Positions 15,993 to 24,524 of a DNA stretch of 33,504 nt are shown in pieces; the stretch's first letter is position 1, and each line of letters opens with the position of its first letter. The translations under genes were made by a program, and so were the position numbers. Under the pieces are notes generated by a model. It saw only the letters and a program-made list of their open reading frames with translations. It ran no database searches and was not told the origin of the DNA. Origin of the DNA: Clostridia bacterium (GTDB lineage Bacteria; Bacillota; Clostridia; UBA1212; UBA1255); the NCBI GenBank assembly GCA_017620915.1, contig JAFZSK010000065.1:1-33504 (forward strand). The letters run 5' to 3'.

Positions 15993-17117
15993 TTAGTACC
16001 CTCTTTCGCTTCGGGGCCGGATCACACTGCCGCCGACCGCAGGGAACATACCTTCGCTGTTGGGCGTGCAATCCTTGTCCTTGCCCTCTTCGCCGCTGTA
16101 ATGGATGTCATTCCGGATGTCGTAGGAGTCAAGTTCCGCGTAAGTATTGCCGTTTTCAAGGTCGTAGTCTGTGTGATATTCGCCCCAGTAGCTGTTGACG
16201 CAATAGAACGGATCGGAGAAATATCTGGAATATTCGGGATTTTTGTAATTGGCGTTCTCCGCGTAGGAGGCGGAGTAGTTCAGGTGCACGTTTTTGACGG
16301 TGTTGTTCGCGATCGTGTAGCAGCCGTCATTGACGCAGCCGATCAGGCCGGAGACGTTGTGGAACCCGGTGACCGAGGAATCTTCGACCGTGCAGTCGTG
16401 GATATTGACCAGGGAGCCCTGGATGTCAGCGCCCACGAGCCCTCCGGCTCTTATGCTGATCCCGTCTAAATTGTTCTCGGAGCCGGTCCCGCCGCTCAGC
16501 ACGAGCCCGGATACGGTCACGTGGTCCAGTTCGACGTTGTCCGCCCCCATCTCGATGGAGCCGATCACGCCGCCGCAGTGCTTGGTGCAGGATTCCATCT
16601 TCGCGTTGGTGAAGCGCACGTTTTTAACGGTGAACGAAACGCCGACCAGGCCGAAGAACCCGGTGCCGTACACGACTTCCCCGTAGCCCTCCGCTTCGAG
16701 GTCATCCGGGGTTATGGTCACGCCGTTTATCGTGTGGCCCTGTCCGTCAAACACCGCGCCATACAGGTAACGGTCAACGAAGATCGGCGTCCAGTTTCTG
16801 CCGCCCTCGAGCGCGGGATCGAGGTCAATATCATTCATGATTTTGATCGTATATCCGCTGAAGTTGTATTTCGGATCCAGGTTGTTCATGTGTTCGGCAA
16901 ACGCGAAAAGCTCCTCGCGCGTGCTGAGCTCGACGGTCTTGCCTCTGACCACCATGTCTTCGAAGCTCGGGTCGACCTCCGGGACCGGCTCTTCCGTTAC
17001 GGCGGGTTCGGGATCCGCCTTCCCGTCGTCAGCTTTCTTGCATGCGCCGAACGCACCGGCGGCAATGCAGATTACAAGCAGAAGTGCAGCGAGTTTAAAT
17101 GAGTTTTTCATGATCAT
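15993..17117 (-). CDS. Beta-helix lipoprotein (GLUG/parallel-beta-helix-like)
   Basis: The 374-residue protein has a lipoprotein signal ending AGAFGAC (cysteine 26) and a short acidic/Pro linker. The body follows a right-handed beta-helix pattern: YTIKIMNDIDLDPALEG, YGAVFDGQGHTINGVTI, FFGLVGVSFTVKNVRFTNAK, then HCGGVIGSI, DHVTVSGLVLSG, AGGLVGADIQGS and SGLIGCVNDGC. These GLxG turns are typical of pectate-lyase-like or GLUG-repeat surface proteins. A role in binding or trimming polysaccharide is inferred; no catalytic triad is obvious. ATG at 17117 has AAAGGAG upstream. It starts 21 bp after the toxin gene stop, so it may be co-transcribed with the toxin-antitoxin pair, which is unusual. Confidence 0.75.
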   Translation of the reverse strand: MIMKNSFKLAALLLVICIAAGAFGACKKADDGKADPEPAVTEEPVPEVDPSFEDMVVRGKTVELSTREELFAFAEHMNNLDPKYNFSGYTIKIMNDIDLDPALEGGRNWTPIFVDRYLYGAVFDGQGHTINGVTITPDDLEAEGYGEVVYGTGFFGLVGVSFTVKNVRFTNAKMESCTKHCGGVIGSIEMGADNVELDHVTVSGLVLSGGTGSENNLDGISIRAGGLVGADIQGSLVNIHDCTVEDSSVTGFHNVSGLIGCVNDGCYTIANNTVKNVHLNYSASYAENANYKNPEYSRYFSDPFYCVNSYWGEYHTDYDLENGNTYAELDSYDIRNDIHYSGEEGKDKDCTPNSEGMFPAVGGSVIRPRSERGY

Positions 17118-17138
17118 GATCCTTTCTCCTTTATTAAA

Positions 17139-17411
17139 TTAAAACAGGTCAGCGTGACTGCCCGTTCGGAACAAAAAGAGTTCTAATTCTTCCTCATTTG
17201 TACGATAAACCAGAAGCCAGTCCGGTTCAATGTGACATTCTCTGAAACCGCGGTATTCTCCGGTAAGCCCGTGATCACGGTATTTTGCTTCAAGCAACTC
17301 CTGACGCACCAGAACATTTACCACATATTGGAGCTTTTGTATTATCAACCCGCGCTTTGCGGCCAATTTCAGGTCTTTTCTGAACTGATTTGACGGAACG
17401 ATCTTAAGCAT
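17139..17411 (-). CDS. YafQ-type toxin (RelE superfamily mRNA interferase)
   Basis: This 90-residue protein ends HIEPDWLLVYRTNEEELELFLFRTGSHADLF. It conserves the residues known to matter in E. coli YafQ: His in DHGL, the HIEPDW set (His, Asp, Trp), and the C-terminal GSHADLF His and Phe. The product should cleave translated mRNA on the ribosome and be neutralised by the antitoxin encoded just upstream, with which it overlaps by 8 bp. The catalytic histidines are intact, so the toxin looks active. Confidence 0.88.
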   Translation of the reverse strand: MLKIVPSNQFRKDLKLAAKRGLIIQKLQYVVNVLVRQELLEAKYRDHGLTGEYRGFRECHIEPDWLLVYRTNEEELELFLFRTGSHADLF

Positions 17412-17685
17412 CTTCTAACACCTCGGACAATAACTCATCAAAAGAATCATACCTTTTATAAGCGCCGGGGTTATTTCTCATATCACTGTATTCCGCCAAA
17501 GCAGCGCGCGTTTCAGCGTTCGGCGTGTAGCGCCGGACTTCAAAGGGGATGCCGTTGCGGTTAACTGAAGTTTTTAAAAACATCGTTATTGCCGCAGACA
17601 TGTTTAGACCAAGATCGTCAAACAGCGCTTCCGCCGAACGCTTTAGTTCGGTATCAACGCGTACGTTTATATTTGTTGTAGCCAT
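17404..17685 (-). CDS. DinJ/RelB-family antitoxin
   Basis: The 93-residue protein begins with a ribbon-helix-helix DNA-binding domain (TTNINVRVDTELKRSAEALFDDLGLNMSAAITMFLK). It ends in an acidic C-terminal tail (YDSFDELLSEVLEDA), which in this family wraps the toxin. It overlaps the toxin gene by 8 bp. The consensus promoter lies immediately upstream; antitoxins of this type autoregulate by binding their own promoter. GGAGGG lies a few bases before the ATG. No clear operator palindrome was picked out. Confidence 0.9.
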   Translation of the reverse strand: MATTNINVRVDTELKRSAEALFDDLGLNMSAAITMFLKTSVNRNGIPFEVRRYTPNAETRAALAEYSDMRNNPGAYKRYDSFDELLSEVLEDA

Positions 17686-17717
17686 AAAAGTAACCCTCCT
17701 ACTATAATAATGACAGC

Positions 17718-17746
17718 ATTTTACTCCTGTTTGTTTAAATTGTCAA
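17718..17746 (-). promoter_or_regulatory. Consensus promoter of the toxin-antitoxin operon
   Basis: TTGACA (17741-17746), 17 bp, TAAAAT (17718-17723) on the minus strand, one of the best matches in the window. Confidence 0.8.
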
Positions 17747-17826
17747 TACAATATAGTTGTTTGTTTTACATTGCTTTACAAATATCCGGATTTTTTAAAA
17801 ATTCAATTTCAGGCTCGACTGAGTCG

Positions 17827-19080
17827 TTACCGTTTCCTTTTGTTCACAGCAACAATCCCTACTGCCGCCAAAGCAGCGGCAATGACCGCCCCTCCGACTA
17901 TTGCCAGCGGCAATGCGGCAGATCCGGCTCTTTTGGGGCCCACCTCCGTGCTGGACGGCGTGACCACGGAGTAGGTCGGAGCCGCCGTTTCTTCCGGTGC
18001 GGCGGTGCCGGTCTCCGCGGGCGCAAGGTACGGTTTCAGCGTCTCAAGCAGCAGTTCGGAAGCACGCTCGTGCGCCTGCGGGTCCGGATGCAGTCCGTCC
18101 GCGCCGCCTCTGATCCCCCAGCTGCTCGTATCGATCAGTATCACTTTGGGATCGCCCGCCGATTCGACCGCGGAACGCACACCGCCGCCCATATTGCCGT
18201 TAAACGGCGTCATAACGAACAGCGTTGCCTCCGGGTAGGTCTCCCTGAGCTTTTTCAGGAAAGCCGCATATGCATCGGTGAAAACATTGCCGCCGGAAAC
18301 ATCGTTGGTGCCGAGATTGAGCACGATATAATCCGGCGCGTAGCGGCCGGTGTCCCACTCGCCCGCGGAACTGACCGCGCGCTCGGAATTGCGTTCGGAC
18401 CGGTATTCCCGCCGGAGGAAATAGCGTTCCGGCATGCCGAGAGGATCGTTGCCGGAGGCGGCGGCGTTGTCACCGGGGGCAACGACGCGTATCCCTCCGA
18501 ACGCTATCGTATTAAAGCTCATGCCGTATTCGCGGAACAGTGCGCGGCCCGTCAAAAACGCATACGAAAGCGCATATGAATTGAATACGCCGTCCCGGGC
18601 GTTATTGGGGTCAACGTACCCCTCCATTATGGAATCGCCGACAAATTCGATGAGTTTTCCCTTTTCCGAAGGCAGAAATTCCGCGCCCGGGTCAATTGAG
18701 AATCCGCTTATCACGGGCATTGCCCCCTGGTACGCCGCGTATATTTCCAGCAGGTGTTCCCCGGCTTCCAGCCCGCGGGCAATTGTCATATCGGTCGTCA
18801 ACGCCTTCTGCACCGGCGTCCCTCCGTCGATCGCAATAAGCACCGTGCCGGAAGCCCTGCCGCTCAAACTGATCCCGGTACCCGTGAATCTGAGGGCCAG
18901 CCCGCACTCAAACCCGCCGTGCATAACGCCGCGGCTGTCCGGATACCATCTGCCCATGTACACGATCCGATCGTCTTCCGCGGATATCGTCACGTTCTCC
19001 GCTTCCGCGTATGTTTTGACGAACGCCGGAAGAATCGTGATAAGCAATATAAAAGCAACTATAATAAATGCTGTTTTCAT
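17827..19080 (-). CDS. CE2-type carbohydrate esterase (SGNH hydrolase), membrane-anchored
   Basis: From ATG at 19080 (AGAGAGG upstream) the protein is 417 residues. A signal anchor (about 1-26) is followed by an N-terminal beta-sandwich (about 30-135, VYMGRWYPD, GFECGLALRFTGTGISL) and an SGNH domain. Motifs: FVGDSIMEG (nucleophile Ser150), LNLGTNDVS (block III Asn259), and DGLHPDPQAHERAS (Asp328, His331). Two-domain N-terminal sandwich plus SGNH is the layout of family 2 carbohydrate esterases, which remove O-acetyl groups from xylan or glucomannan. The C-terminus has an Ala/Pro/Thr linker and a membrane helix with a KRKR tail, placing the enzyme on the outer face of the cell. It lies 53 bp downstream of the GH51 gene and probably shares its transcript. 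Confidence 0.88.
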   Translation of the reverse strand: MKTAFIIVAFILLITILPAFVKTYAEAENVTISAEDDRIVYMGRWYPDSRGVMHGGFECGLALRFTGTGISLSGRASGTVLIAIDGGTPVQKALTTDMTIARGLEAGEHLLEIYAAYQGAMPVISGFSIDPGAEFLPSEKGKLIEFVGDSIMEGYVDPNNARDGVFNSYALSYAFLTGRALFREYGMSFNTIAFGGIRVVAPGDNAAASGNDPLGMPERYFLRREYRSERNSERAVSSAGEWDTGRYAPDYIVLNLGTNDVSGGNVFTDAYAAFLKKLRETYPEATLFVMTPFNGNMGGGVRSAVESAGDPKVILIDTSSWGIRGGADGLHPDPQAHERASELLLETLKPYLAPAETGTAAPEETAAPTYSVVTPSSTEVGPKRAGSAALPLAIVGGAVIAAALAAVGIVAVNKRKR

Positions 19081-19132
19081 GGTCTTTTTGCCTCTCTGTG
19101 TCATTCAGGTTACCATTGCGATCAGTATATGA

Positions 19133-20905
19133 TCAAAATGGCTGCGTTGTCAACGAAAATGTCGCAAACAATATGCTGTTTCCGCTGATCTCCGCCTTGT
19201 GCGTTTCGTGTATTGAATAGTTGTTGTCCGTAAAGCTGCATTCGCGGACTACGATTTCCTTGCCCACCGCAAACGTGAAGCCTTTCAGATCCAATGAAAC
19301 CGGCTCGGCGCGGCGATTGACCGCGGACAAATAAAAGTGATCGCCGTGATCGGTCAATAAAAAATCCACCGCATCCGTATCCGCCTCGCATTCAATGACC
19401 CGCCCGCCTTTATGCCCGGCCATAAGTCTGAACAGTTCTCCGGAACTTTCGAGCCGGCTCCCGGCGGGAGTTACGGTTATCATCCCCTCATTGACCGGCA
19501 TAAAGAATCGGGCTTCACGGATATGATATTTCTCCGAATTGCGGGCAAAGAACTGCAGCTGCAGCGCGTTGGAGATCAACAGCGCGTTGTTGGAGCCGCT
19601 GCCCCAGCAGAAATTCCATTCGTCCACGTTGACCCGGCACCGGTCCCACACCGGCGCGAGCAATTCGTTTTTAAAGAACTCCAGCCCTTCGTCCACGTCG
19701 TGCAGATACGTCCGCTTCATTCGTTCGCAGGCCGTAATTCCGTCCGGCGCGGCCGTCGGTCCCGTTCCGTAATACCAGTGGTAAGAAACATATTCAAAAC
19801 CGCAGTCCAGGTTTTTCATGAAGTCAACGCTCCAGGCGCGCAGACCCGGATCCGAGACCAGGCAGATAACGGCATTGATACCGGGGTCAACGGTCCGCAT
19901 AGCATTGACGAGCTCGCTCGTCCGTTTTGCGGCCAGCCCGCCGTCAACGCGGTACGGCCCCCCCGAATAGTACGGCTCGTTACCGATATACCAGGTCTTT
20001 ATATTGAAAGCATCAAACCCCAGCGCATTCCGGATGGCGCCGTATTCAGTGTCAATGCCGCCGTTACAATACTCCACGAGCCTTCGGGCGTCTTCTCCGT
20101 CGGATCGCAGCAGACTGACGGTAAATTCCGGCTCCGCTCCGATCTCCCGGCAGAGCAGAATGAATTCATTTATTCCCACCTCTACACAGTCCTGGTGCCA
20201 GGAATCTCTGAGCATAAACAGCTTGCTCCGGCCGTCGACCGGTTTCCGGAACTCGGGCAATTTTAGACTTTCTTTCCACTCAAAATGATCGGCATAGCAG
20301 CCGCCCGGAAAGCGGACAGAGGGAACGTGCAGTGCCCGGAGGTTTTCGATGACGTCCCGCCGCATGCCGTAATAATTGTCCGTAGGGATAAGTGACGCTT
20401 CGTAAACCGCAACCTCGCCTTTTACCGAGATCGTAAATATTCCGGAACCGCTGTCCCGGCCGGCAAACACGAATGCGAGCTTGTGGAACGCTTTTCCGTC
20501 CGCCTCGACTTCAAAGGCACGTTCCTCTCCCTGGATCCCGAAAGAGATCACGGCTTTTTTTGATATTGCCCGCACCCAGACCGCGGCTTCGTATTCCCTG
20601 CCGGTCCCGGGCGCGATCATGTCTGAGGTCTGGGTCATTGACCCGCTGCGCAAAATGACGAAATTGCTCCGGCACAGGCTTTCTTCCGGGCGGTCGATCA
20701 CCCGGACAAAATCGGTGCACTCCCAGCCGTCAACGCCCTCCGTTCCCATAAACAGCTTGCGGTTGTTCAGCATCTGCGCGCAGATCCCGCCGCAAAAGCC
20801 TTTGCGCGTCACTTCGGTGTTGATGCCGAACAGCCCCGGCTCAAAGACGAAACTGTTCCGGTCGGTATGCGGTGTTATTGTTGCGGTTGTATTCGTCTTG
20901 TCCAT
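19133..20905 (-). CDS. GH51-type alpha-L-arabinofuranosidase
   Basis: The 590-residue protein has no signal peptide, so it is cytosolic and should act on imported arabino-oligosaccharides. Key motifs are VPSVRFPGGCYADHFEW (start of the catalytic barrel), WYIGNEPYY (acid/base Glu310) and VNVDEWNF (nucleophile Glu429), as in clan GH-A family 51. The N-terminal region (about 20-180) includes a carbohydrate-binding-like beta-sandwich inserted before the barrel, and a C-terminal beta-sandwich ends the protein. Start at 20905 is the only in-frame Met before the family begins. It is followed within 53 bp by the CE2 esterase gene. A promoter with a dyad lies at 20943-20974. Confidence 0.85.
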   Translation of the reverse strand: MDKTNTTATITPHTDRNSFVFEPGLFGINTEVTRKGFCGGICAQMLNNRKLFMGTEGVDGWECTDFVRVIDRPEESLCRSNFVILRSGSMTQTSDMIAPGTGREYEAAVWVRAISKKAVISFGIQGEERAFEVEADGKAFHKLAFVFAGRDSGSGIFTISVKGEVAVYEASLIPTDNYYGMRRDVIENLRALHVPSVRFPGGCYADHFEWKESLKLPEFRKPVDGRSKLFMLRDSWHQDCVEVGINEFILLCREIGAEPEFTVSLLRSDGEDARRLVEYCNGGIDTEYGAIRNALGFDAFNIKTWYIGNEPYYSGGPYRVDGGLAAKRTSELVNAMRTVDPGINAVICLVSDPGLRAWSVDFMKNLDCGFEYVSYHWYYGTGPTAAPDGITACERMKRTYLHDVDEGLEFFKNELLAPVWDRCRVNVDEWNFCWGSGSNNALLISNALQLQFFARNSEKYHIREARFFMPVNEGMITVTPAGSRLESSGELFRLMAGHKGGRVIECEADTDAVDFLLTDHGDHFYLSAVNRRAEPVSLDLKGFTFAVGKEIVVRECSFTDNNYSIHETHKAEISGNSILFATFSLTTQPF

Positions 20906-20942
20906 TTTACTTGTTCAAAAAACTCAGTGAATTTACATTGCT

Positions 20943-20974
20943 ATTATAGCACGCTTGCTGCTCTTTTGCAGCAA
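20943..20974 (-). promoter_or_regulatory. Promoter of GH51 gene overlapping an inverted-repeat operator
   Basis: TATAAT (20943-20948, minus strand, preceded by TGC) has CTGCAA (20966-20971) 17 bp upstream. The dyad TTGCTGC-N6-GCAGCAA (20955-20974) spans the spacer and -35 region, where a repressor could block transcription. On the plus strand the same dyad is followed by five T and would look like a terminator, but no plus-strand gene precedes it. Confidence 0.5.
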
Positions 20975-21007
20975 TTTTTAATACAAGCCTCCCCCCAGCG
21001 GCGCCCG

Positions 21008-21277
21008 GGCGCCTTCTCGGGAAACTATATTTCATGAAAAATAAACAAAAACCGGATGTAGTATCAGTTTTTGTTTATCCAGGGCGCCTTCTAGAGGCCT
21101 CGGAAGGGGCTCAAGGGGCTCCACCGAGGCCAAAAATAAACAAAAATATTGTCTACCCTCGGATTTTGTTTATTTAATAAATGCCAAACCCGCCCAAATG
21201 AGCAACAATCTAAACAAAAGCCGCATGTACTCATGCTTTTTGTTTAGATTTCCTGAAATCAGTCCTAAAAAACGAGG
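21008..21277. repeat. Hairpin-site cluster B: three 38-bp arm-core-arm sites
   Basis: This occupies the gene-free stretch 20906-21355. The sites are 21041-21078, 21136-21173 and 21210-21247. Arms are ATAAACAAAA/TTTTGTTTAT (third CTAAACAAAA/TTTTGTTTAG), each with an 18-base core: 21051-21068, 21146-21163 and 21220-21237. Starts are 95 and 74 bp apart. GGCGCCTTCTC is at 21008-21018 and GGCGCCTTCT at 21083-21092 (75 bp apart). AAAAAACGAGG is at 21267-21277. A 26-bp block at 21067-21092 is the exact reverse complement of 4199-4224 in cluster A, so A and B share ancestry or a common binding factor. Confidence 0.85.
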
Positions 21278-21290
21278 TTAGCGATAATGA

Positions 21291-21319
21291 AAGCCGCGGC
21301 TCGTATAGAGACGCGGCTT
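21291..21319 (-). terminator. Possible terminator of the LamG-like lipoprotein gene
   Basis: AAGCCGCG (21291-21298) pairs with CGCGGCTT (21312-21319). On the minus strand it lies 36 bp past the stop codon and is followed by a short U-rich stretch (TTTCATT). The U-tract is weak. Confidence 0.4.
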
Positions 21320-21355
21320 CCAAACAACTATTGACCTAAATCAGAGTGCAGCTTG

Positions 21356-22378
21356 TTAATTTGATACCTTCACGTTGCCCAGCGCGGCGTAGTTGGCCTC
21401 GAGTTCGTTTTCAGTAAGGACGCGATTGTAGAATCTCAGACCCGTAACAGTGGCCTGGTACGCTTTTTGTCCGTCGGGATGGCCGATGAAGAAATTGCCC
21501 GCCATGTTGGTGTTTTCGGCCGCGTCTCTCGTATCCATCAATTCGCCGTTAAGATAGAGCTCGATAACGTCGTTCGACGAGAAGGTAACGGCGATAGTGC
21601 AGGTCTCGCAAAGCTCTTTCGCGTCACCGATCATGGTCGGACGGGAGCCGACGCCGTTGTTGCACTTGAATTCCAGCGCGTCGTTGCTCTGGCGGATAAA
21701 CAGGGCGAAATTGTCGTTGCCGTCGCTGTTCAGGAACGTGGCAAAGTCGTAGCCTTTGACCTCAAGCCCTTTGATGCAGAATTCAACCGTGTATTCATCG
21801 CTGTTGATCAGTTCCGGTATGGTATCGGGCAATATGATCTTCTGTGTATCGATGTACAGACCGTCGTCTTCCCAGTAGCATTTCTCGCCCAGGGCGATAC
21901 CGGTGATGTCATTGCCGTTGCCCGAAAGATCGTGCCATACAGTGCTTTCCTTGTCCTGACCGGTTTTGGTATTTAAGTTGCCCTCGTAAAGCGCGAACAA
22001 CCCATCCGTAACGTACGGGATAATAAGCTGGATCTCCGGCGCGTCGGTAGGTGCCGCGGTAGGTTCTTCTGTCGGTGCTTCGGTCGGTGTATCGGCAGGC
22101 TCTGTAGCCGTTTCGGTCGGTGCTTCGGTGGGTTCTTCCGTCGGTGCTTCGGTGGGAGCTTCGGTCGGTGCTTCAGTGGGCGCTTCAGTCGGAGCCTCAG
22201 TGGGAGCTTCAGTCGGTACTTCAGTGGGCGCTTTAGTAGGTGCTGCCGTCGGTGCGGCAGTAGGTACTTCGGTCGGTGCCGCCGTCGGTTCTTCGGCGGG
22301 AGCTTTGGTCGCGCAGGATGCCAACGTGAACAACATGACCAGCGCGATCATTGCGGCAATAACTTTTGTTCTTTTCAT
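21356..22378 (-). CDS. LamG-like (concanavalin A-type lectin) lipoprotein with long Thr/Pro/Ala linker
   Basis: From ATG at 22378 (AGAGGTGA upstream) the product is 340 residues. A lipoprotein signal ends LASC (cysteine 22), then about 90 residues of PTEAPTEAPT repeats (27-115) act as a cell-wall-spanning stalk. A LamG/concanavalin A-like domain follows (about 118-335): VWHDLSGNGNDITGI, YTVEFCIKGLE, LYLNGELMD and GLRFYNRVLTENELEANY. This domain usually binds glycans. It likely displays a lectin on the cell surface. It has its own promoter at 22410-22438 despite starting 75 bp after the hydrolase gene. Confidence 0.85.
   Translation of the reverse strand: MKRTKVIAAMIALVMLFTLASCATKAPAEEPTAAPTEVPTAAPTAAPTKAPTEVPTEAPTEAPTEAPTEAPTEAPTEAPTEEPTEAPTETATEPADTPTEAPTEEPTAAPTDAPEIQLIIPYVTDGLFALYEGNLNTKTGQDKESTVWHDLSGNGNDITGIALGEKCYWEDDGLYIDTQKIILPDTIPELINSDEYTVEFCIKGLEVKGYDFATFLNSDGNDNFALFIRQSNDALEFKCNNGVGSRPTMIGDAKELCETCTIAVTFSSNDVIELYLNGELMDTRDAAENTNMAGNFFIGHPDGQKAYQATVTGLRFYNRVLTENELEANYAALGNVKVSN
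22034..22300 (-). repeat. Short tandem repeats encoding the PTEAP linker
   Basis: The DNA for residues about 27-115 of the LamG-like lipoprotein is a run of near-identical 12-bp units (sense strand approximately GAAGCACCGACC). Such tracts are prone to length change by slippage. Plus-strand ORFs here give only Val/Gly/Ala/Ser repeats. Confidence 0.8.
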
Positions 22379-22409
22379 TTCATTCACCTCTTTGAAGAAT
22401 GTGTGGGCA

Positions 22410-22438
22410 ATTCTACCACTTTTGAAAAGCGAGGTCAA
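22410..22438 (-). promoter_or_regulatory. Promoter of the LamG-like lipoprotein gene
   Basis: TTGACC (22433-22438), 17 bp, TAGAAT (22410-22415) on the minus strand. It gives the lipoprotein gene its own transcript downstream of the 29167-22454 operon. Confidence 0.7.
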
Positions 22439-22453
22439 TGAGGTCGTATTGAG

Positions 22454-23242
22454 CTAAAACCGCGAGTATTTCAGCACAAACTCGTCCATCCGGGCGCGGT
22501 CTTCCGGTGAGATCCCGCCGTGCGGTTGTCCGGCGAGGCGCATATACGTCACGCTGCGGCCGGCGTTTTTCACCTGCTCCACATACTTTTCCAGGCCGTT
22601 TACCGGGATGAGCTCGTCATATTCATCCGCCGTGATCAGATACGGGATGTCCGGCAATTCGTCGATGCGGCAGTTCGGCGATATCGACTTGAGCGCTTCT
22701 TCCAGCGGCATATCATATGCGTTCACGGCGCTCACGAAAGTGCGCGGAAACGATTCTAGTGCGTCAAAGCAGTCAAAAATATCGTAGCACGGACAATGCG
22801 CCACACAGGCACTGACCCGGTGCGCCGAGTCGATCGAATAGATGAGCGCAGATTGACCGCCCATGCTGCCGCCCATGACGACCAGCGGAAAATCTCCGTC
22901 GGACGCCCAGCCGTACTTCTGCATGAACGCGTTTACCGCAAGGTCGGTGACCCGTACGGCGCCTTTGTTCATCCAGCTCCACGGGCCGGGGAACATATAT
23001 GCGACCACTATGCCCTTTTCGGCGCACGCCCGGGTAAACGGAGTGTCGTAGACCGACAGATTGTCCATTGACCCGCCCAGACAGGAGCCGCCGCCGAGGC
23101 CCGGGAACTCCAGCACCAGCGCGCCGGGGGTGTTGCCGCCCCGGTTCGCGATCAACGCCTCGTTCGAACAGCAGTAACAGTGCAAAGTATCCGGATCAAT
23201 ATACTTTGCGTCTTCCCGGCAGTACTTTTCAAATAAAGTCAT
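22454..23242 (-). CDS. Alpha/beta hydrolase (prolyl-oligopeptidase/dienelactone hydrolase-like)
   Basis: The 262-residue cytosolic protein has the alpha/beta hydrolase nucleophile elbow MGGSMGGQSA (Ser126), an acidic residue at about 209 (TADEYDELIP) and a C-terminal histidine in GQPHGG (His241). The oxyanion region reads EFPGLGGGS. Length and motif order fit small esterases/peptidases of the S9 or dienelactone hydrolase type. It is the last gene of the operon that begins at 29167, 42 bp after the FAD-dependent oxidoreductase. A role as a cytosolic deacylase of imported sugars or glycoside products is plausible but inferred. Confidence 0.8.
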   Translation of the reverse strand: MTLFEKYCREDAKYIDPDTLHCYCCSNEALIANRGGNTPGALVLEFPGLGGGSCLGGSMDNLSVYDTPFTRACAEKGIVVAYMFPGPWSWMNKGAVRVTDLAVNAFMQKYGWASDGDFPLVVMGGSMGGQSALIYSIDSAHRVSACVAHCPCYDIFDCFDALESFPRTFVSAVNAYDMPLEEALKSISPNCRIDELPDIPYLITADEYDELIPVNGLEKYVEQVKNAGRSVTYMRLAGQPHGGISPEDRARMDEFVLKYSRF

Positions 23243-23284
23243 CGGTTTTTATCTCCACGTTCTGTCTGCTTTTACCGTGTCAAT

Positions 23285-24514
23285 TCAATCCACCACCGCG
23301 CCGAGCTCGCGCAAACGGGCCCGGAGCGCATTGACATCGAGGGAGTGCGTATCGGCGCCGGTCCTGCGGCAAAGGGCCATCGCGACACCGGCAGCTTGAC
23401 CCAGACAGGCGCAGATAGGCATGATGCGCACCGCCGAATGCGCCTCGTGGGTCGCCGACAGGCAGCGTCCGGCCACCAGCAGGTTGTCGTACTCTTTAGG
23501 GAGCAGCGACCGGTACGGGATCCGGTAATACTCGCCGCCGTTGAAGTAGTACAGCGTAGTGCCGGAGCCCTCAGGATTGTGGATATCGATCTCGTAATTG
23601 CCCACCGCGACGGTATCCTCGAAATCGACCATATTCTTGATCTCCGCCGCAGTGAGCACGTGCTCGCCCCTCAGTTTGCGGCTCTCCCGCACGCCGATGT
23701 GGCTTGCCACCGCGATCAGTTCGGCGTTTTTGCACGCTTCCGAGTGCTCCTTCAAAAAGCGGAACATCTCGTACACCTGCCGGCGGCCTTCAAGCTCCGC
23801 GTCGGAGAGCGCAAACGTGTCGGTGGGATCATGTTTTATCACCCGCGTCGTGTTAAGGTGCAGGATGTTCTTGCCCAGGCCCGTGAACACCAGAAGGTTC
23901 TCCCGCGGGTTTCTGAGCTTGCCCTCCGACTGGAGCCGTGTATAAAGGGTGTTCAGCCGCAGTCGCTCCTTAAGGAATAGGTCAATATCCACATTCGCCA
24001 TGCGGAAGCAGGTGGTCAACGGCTGGCAGAGCGAATCCGTCTCCCGCCCCAGCTGGTAGTCGCACCCTGCCAGGAACATCAGTTCTCCGTCCCCGGAGGC
24101 GTCAATATAGTTGTCCGCCTCGAAGGTCTGTACTCCGGATCTGGTTGCCGCCTTCACGCTCACGAGCCGCCGCCCGTTGCGCCCGATCTCGAACACCGCG
24201 GTGTGAAACAGCACCTGAACGCCGGCTTCGCACACCATATCGTCAAATACGAATTTGTAGAATTCCCAGGAGCTTTCGCCGTATTTTGCGAATCTTTCGC
24301 GCATTTCGGTAAAGATCCCGGCGCACAACAGCCGCCGCTCGCTGTCCTTCGTAAAGTACAGCATGAACGGATACACGAGGCTAGCGCTCATTGCCCCGCC
24401 CAGCTGGCCGGTCTTTTCAATGAGCAGTACAGTCAAGCCTTCCCGCGCGGCCGATACCGCCGCAGCAACCCCGGATATGCCTCCGCCTACAACTATTAAA
24501 TCATATTTTTTCAT
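23285..24514 (-). CDS. FAD-dependent oxidoreductase (PF12831-like)
   Basis: The 409-residue protein starts with the FAD-binding motif YDLIVVGGGISGVAAAVSAAREGLTVLLIEK, then GQLGGAMSASLVYPF. FEADNYIDASGDGELMFLAGC and the C-terminal LLVAGRCLSATHEAHSAVRIMPICACLGQAAGVA complete the pattern of a PF12831 family member. These flavoproteins are often found in carbohydrate-use loci, where the substrate is usually unknown. It starts 10 bp after the stop of the beta-sandwich surface protein gene, so it is part of the same operon. No signal peptide is visible, so it is cytosolic. Confidence 0.88.
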   Translation of the reverse strand: MKKYDLIVVGGGISGVAAAVSAAREGLTVLLIEKTGQLGGAMSASLVYPFMLYFTKDSERRLLCAGIFTEMRERFAKYGESSWEFYKFVFDDMVCEAGVQVLFHTAVFEIGRNGRRLVSVKAATRSGVQTFEADNYIDASGDGELMFLAGCDYQLGRETDSLCQPLTTCFRMANVDIDLFLKERLRLNTLYTRLQSEGKLRNPRENLLVFTGLGKNILHLNTTRVIKHDPTDTFALSDAELEGRRQVYEMFRFLKEHSEACKNAELIAVASHIGVRESRKLRGEHVLTAAEIKNMVDFEDTVAVGNYEIDIHNPEGSGTTLYYFNGGEYYRIPYRSLLPKEYDNLLVAGRCLSATHEAHSAVRIMPICACLGQAAGVAMALCRRTGADTHSLDVNALRARLRELGAVVD

Positions 24515-24524
24515 ATGATCTGGA

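Noticed and set aside
20955-20979. Plus-strand terminator (GC stem followed by five T)
   Set aside because: No plus-strand gene precedes it; its position in the GH51 promoter favours an operator.
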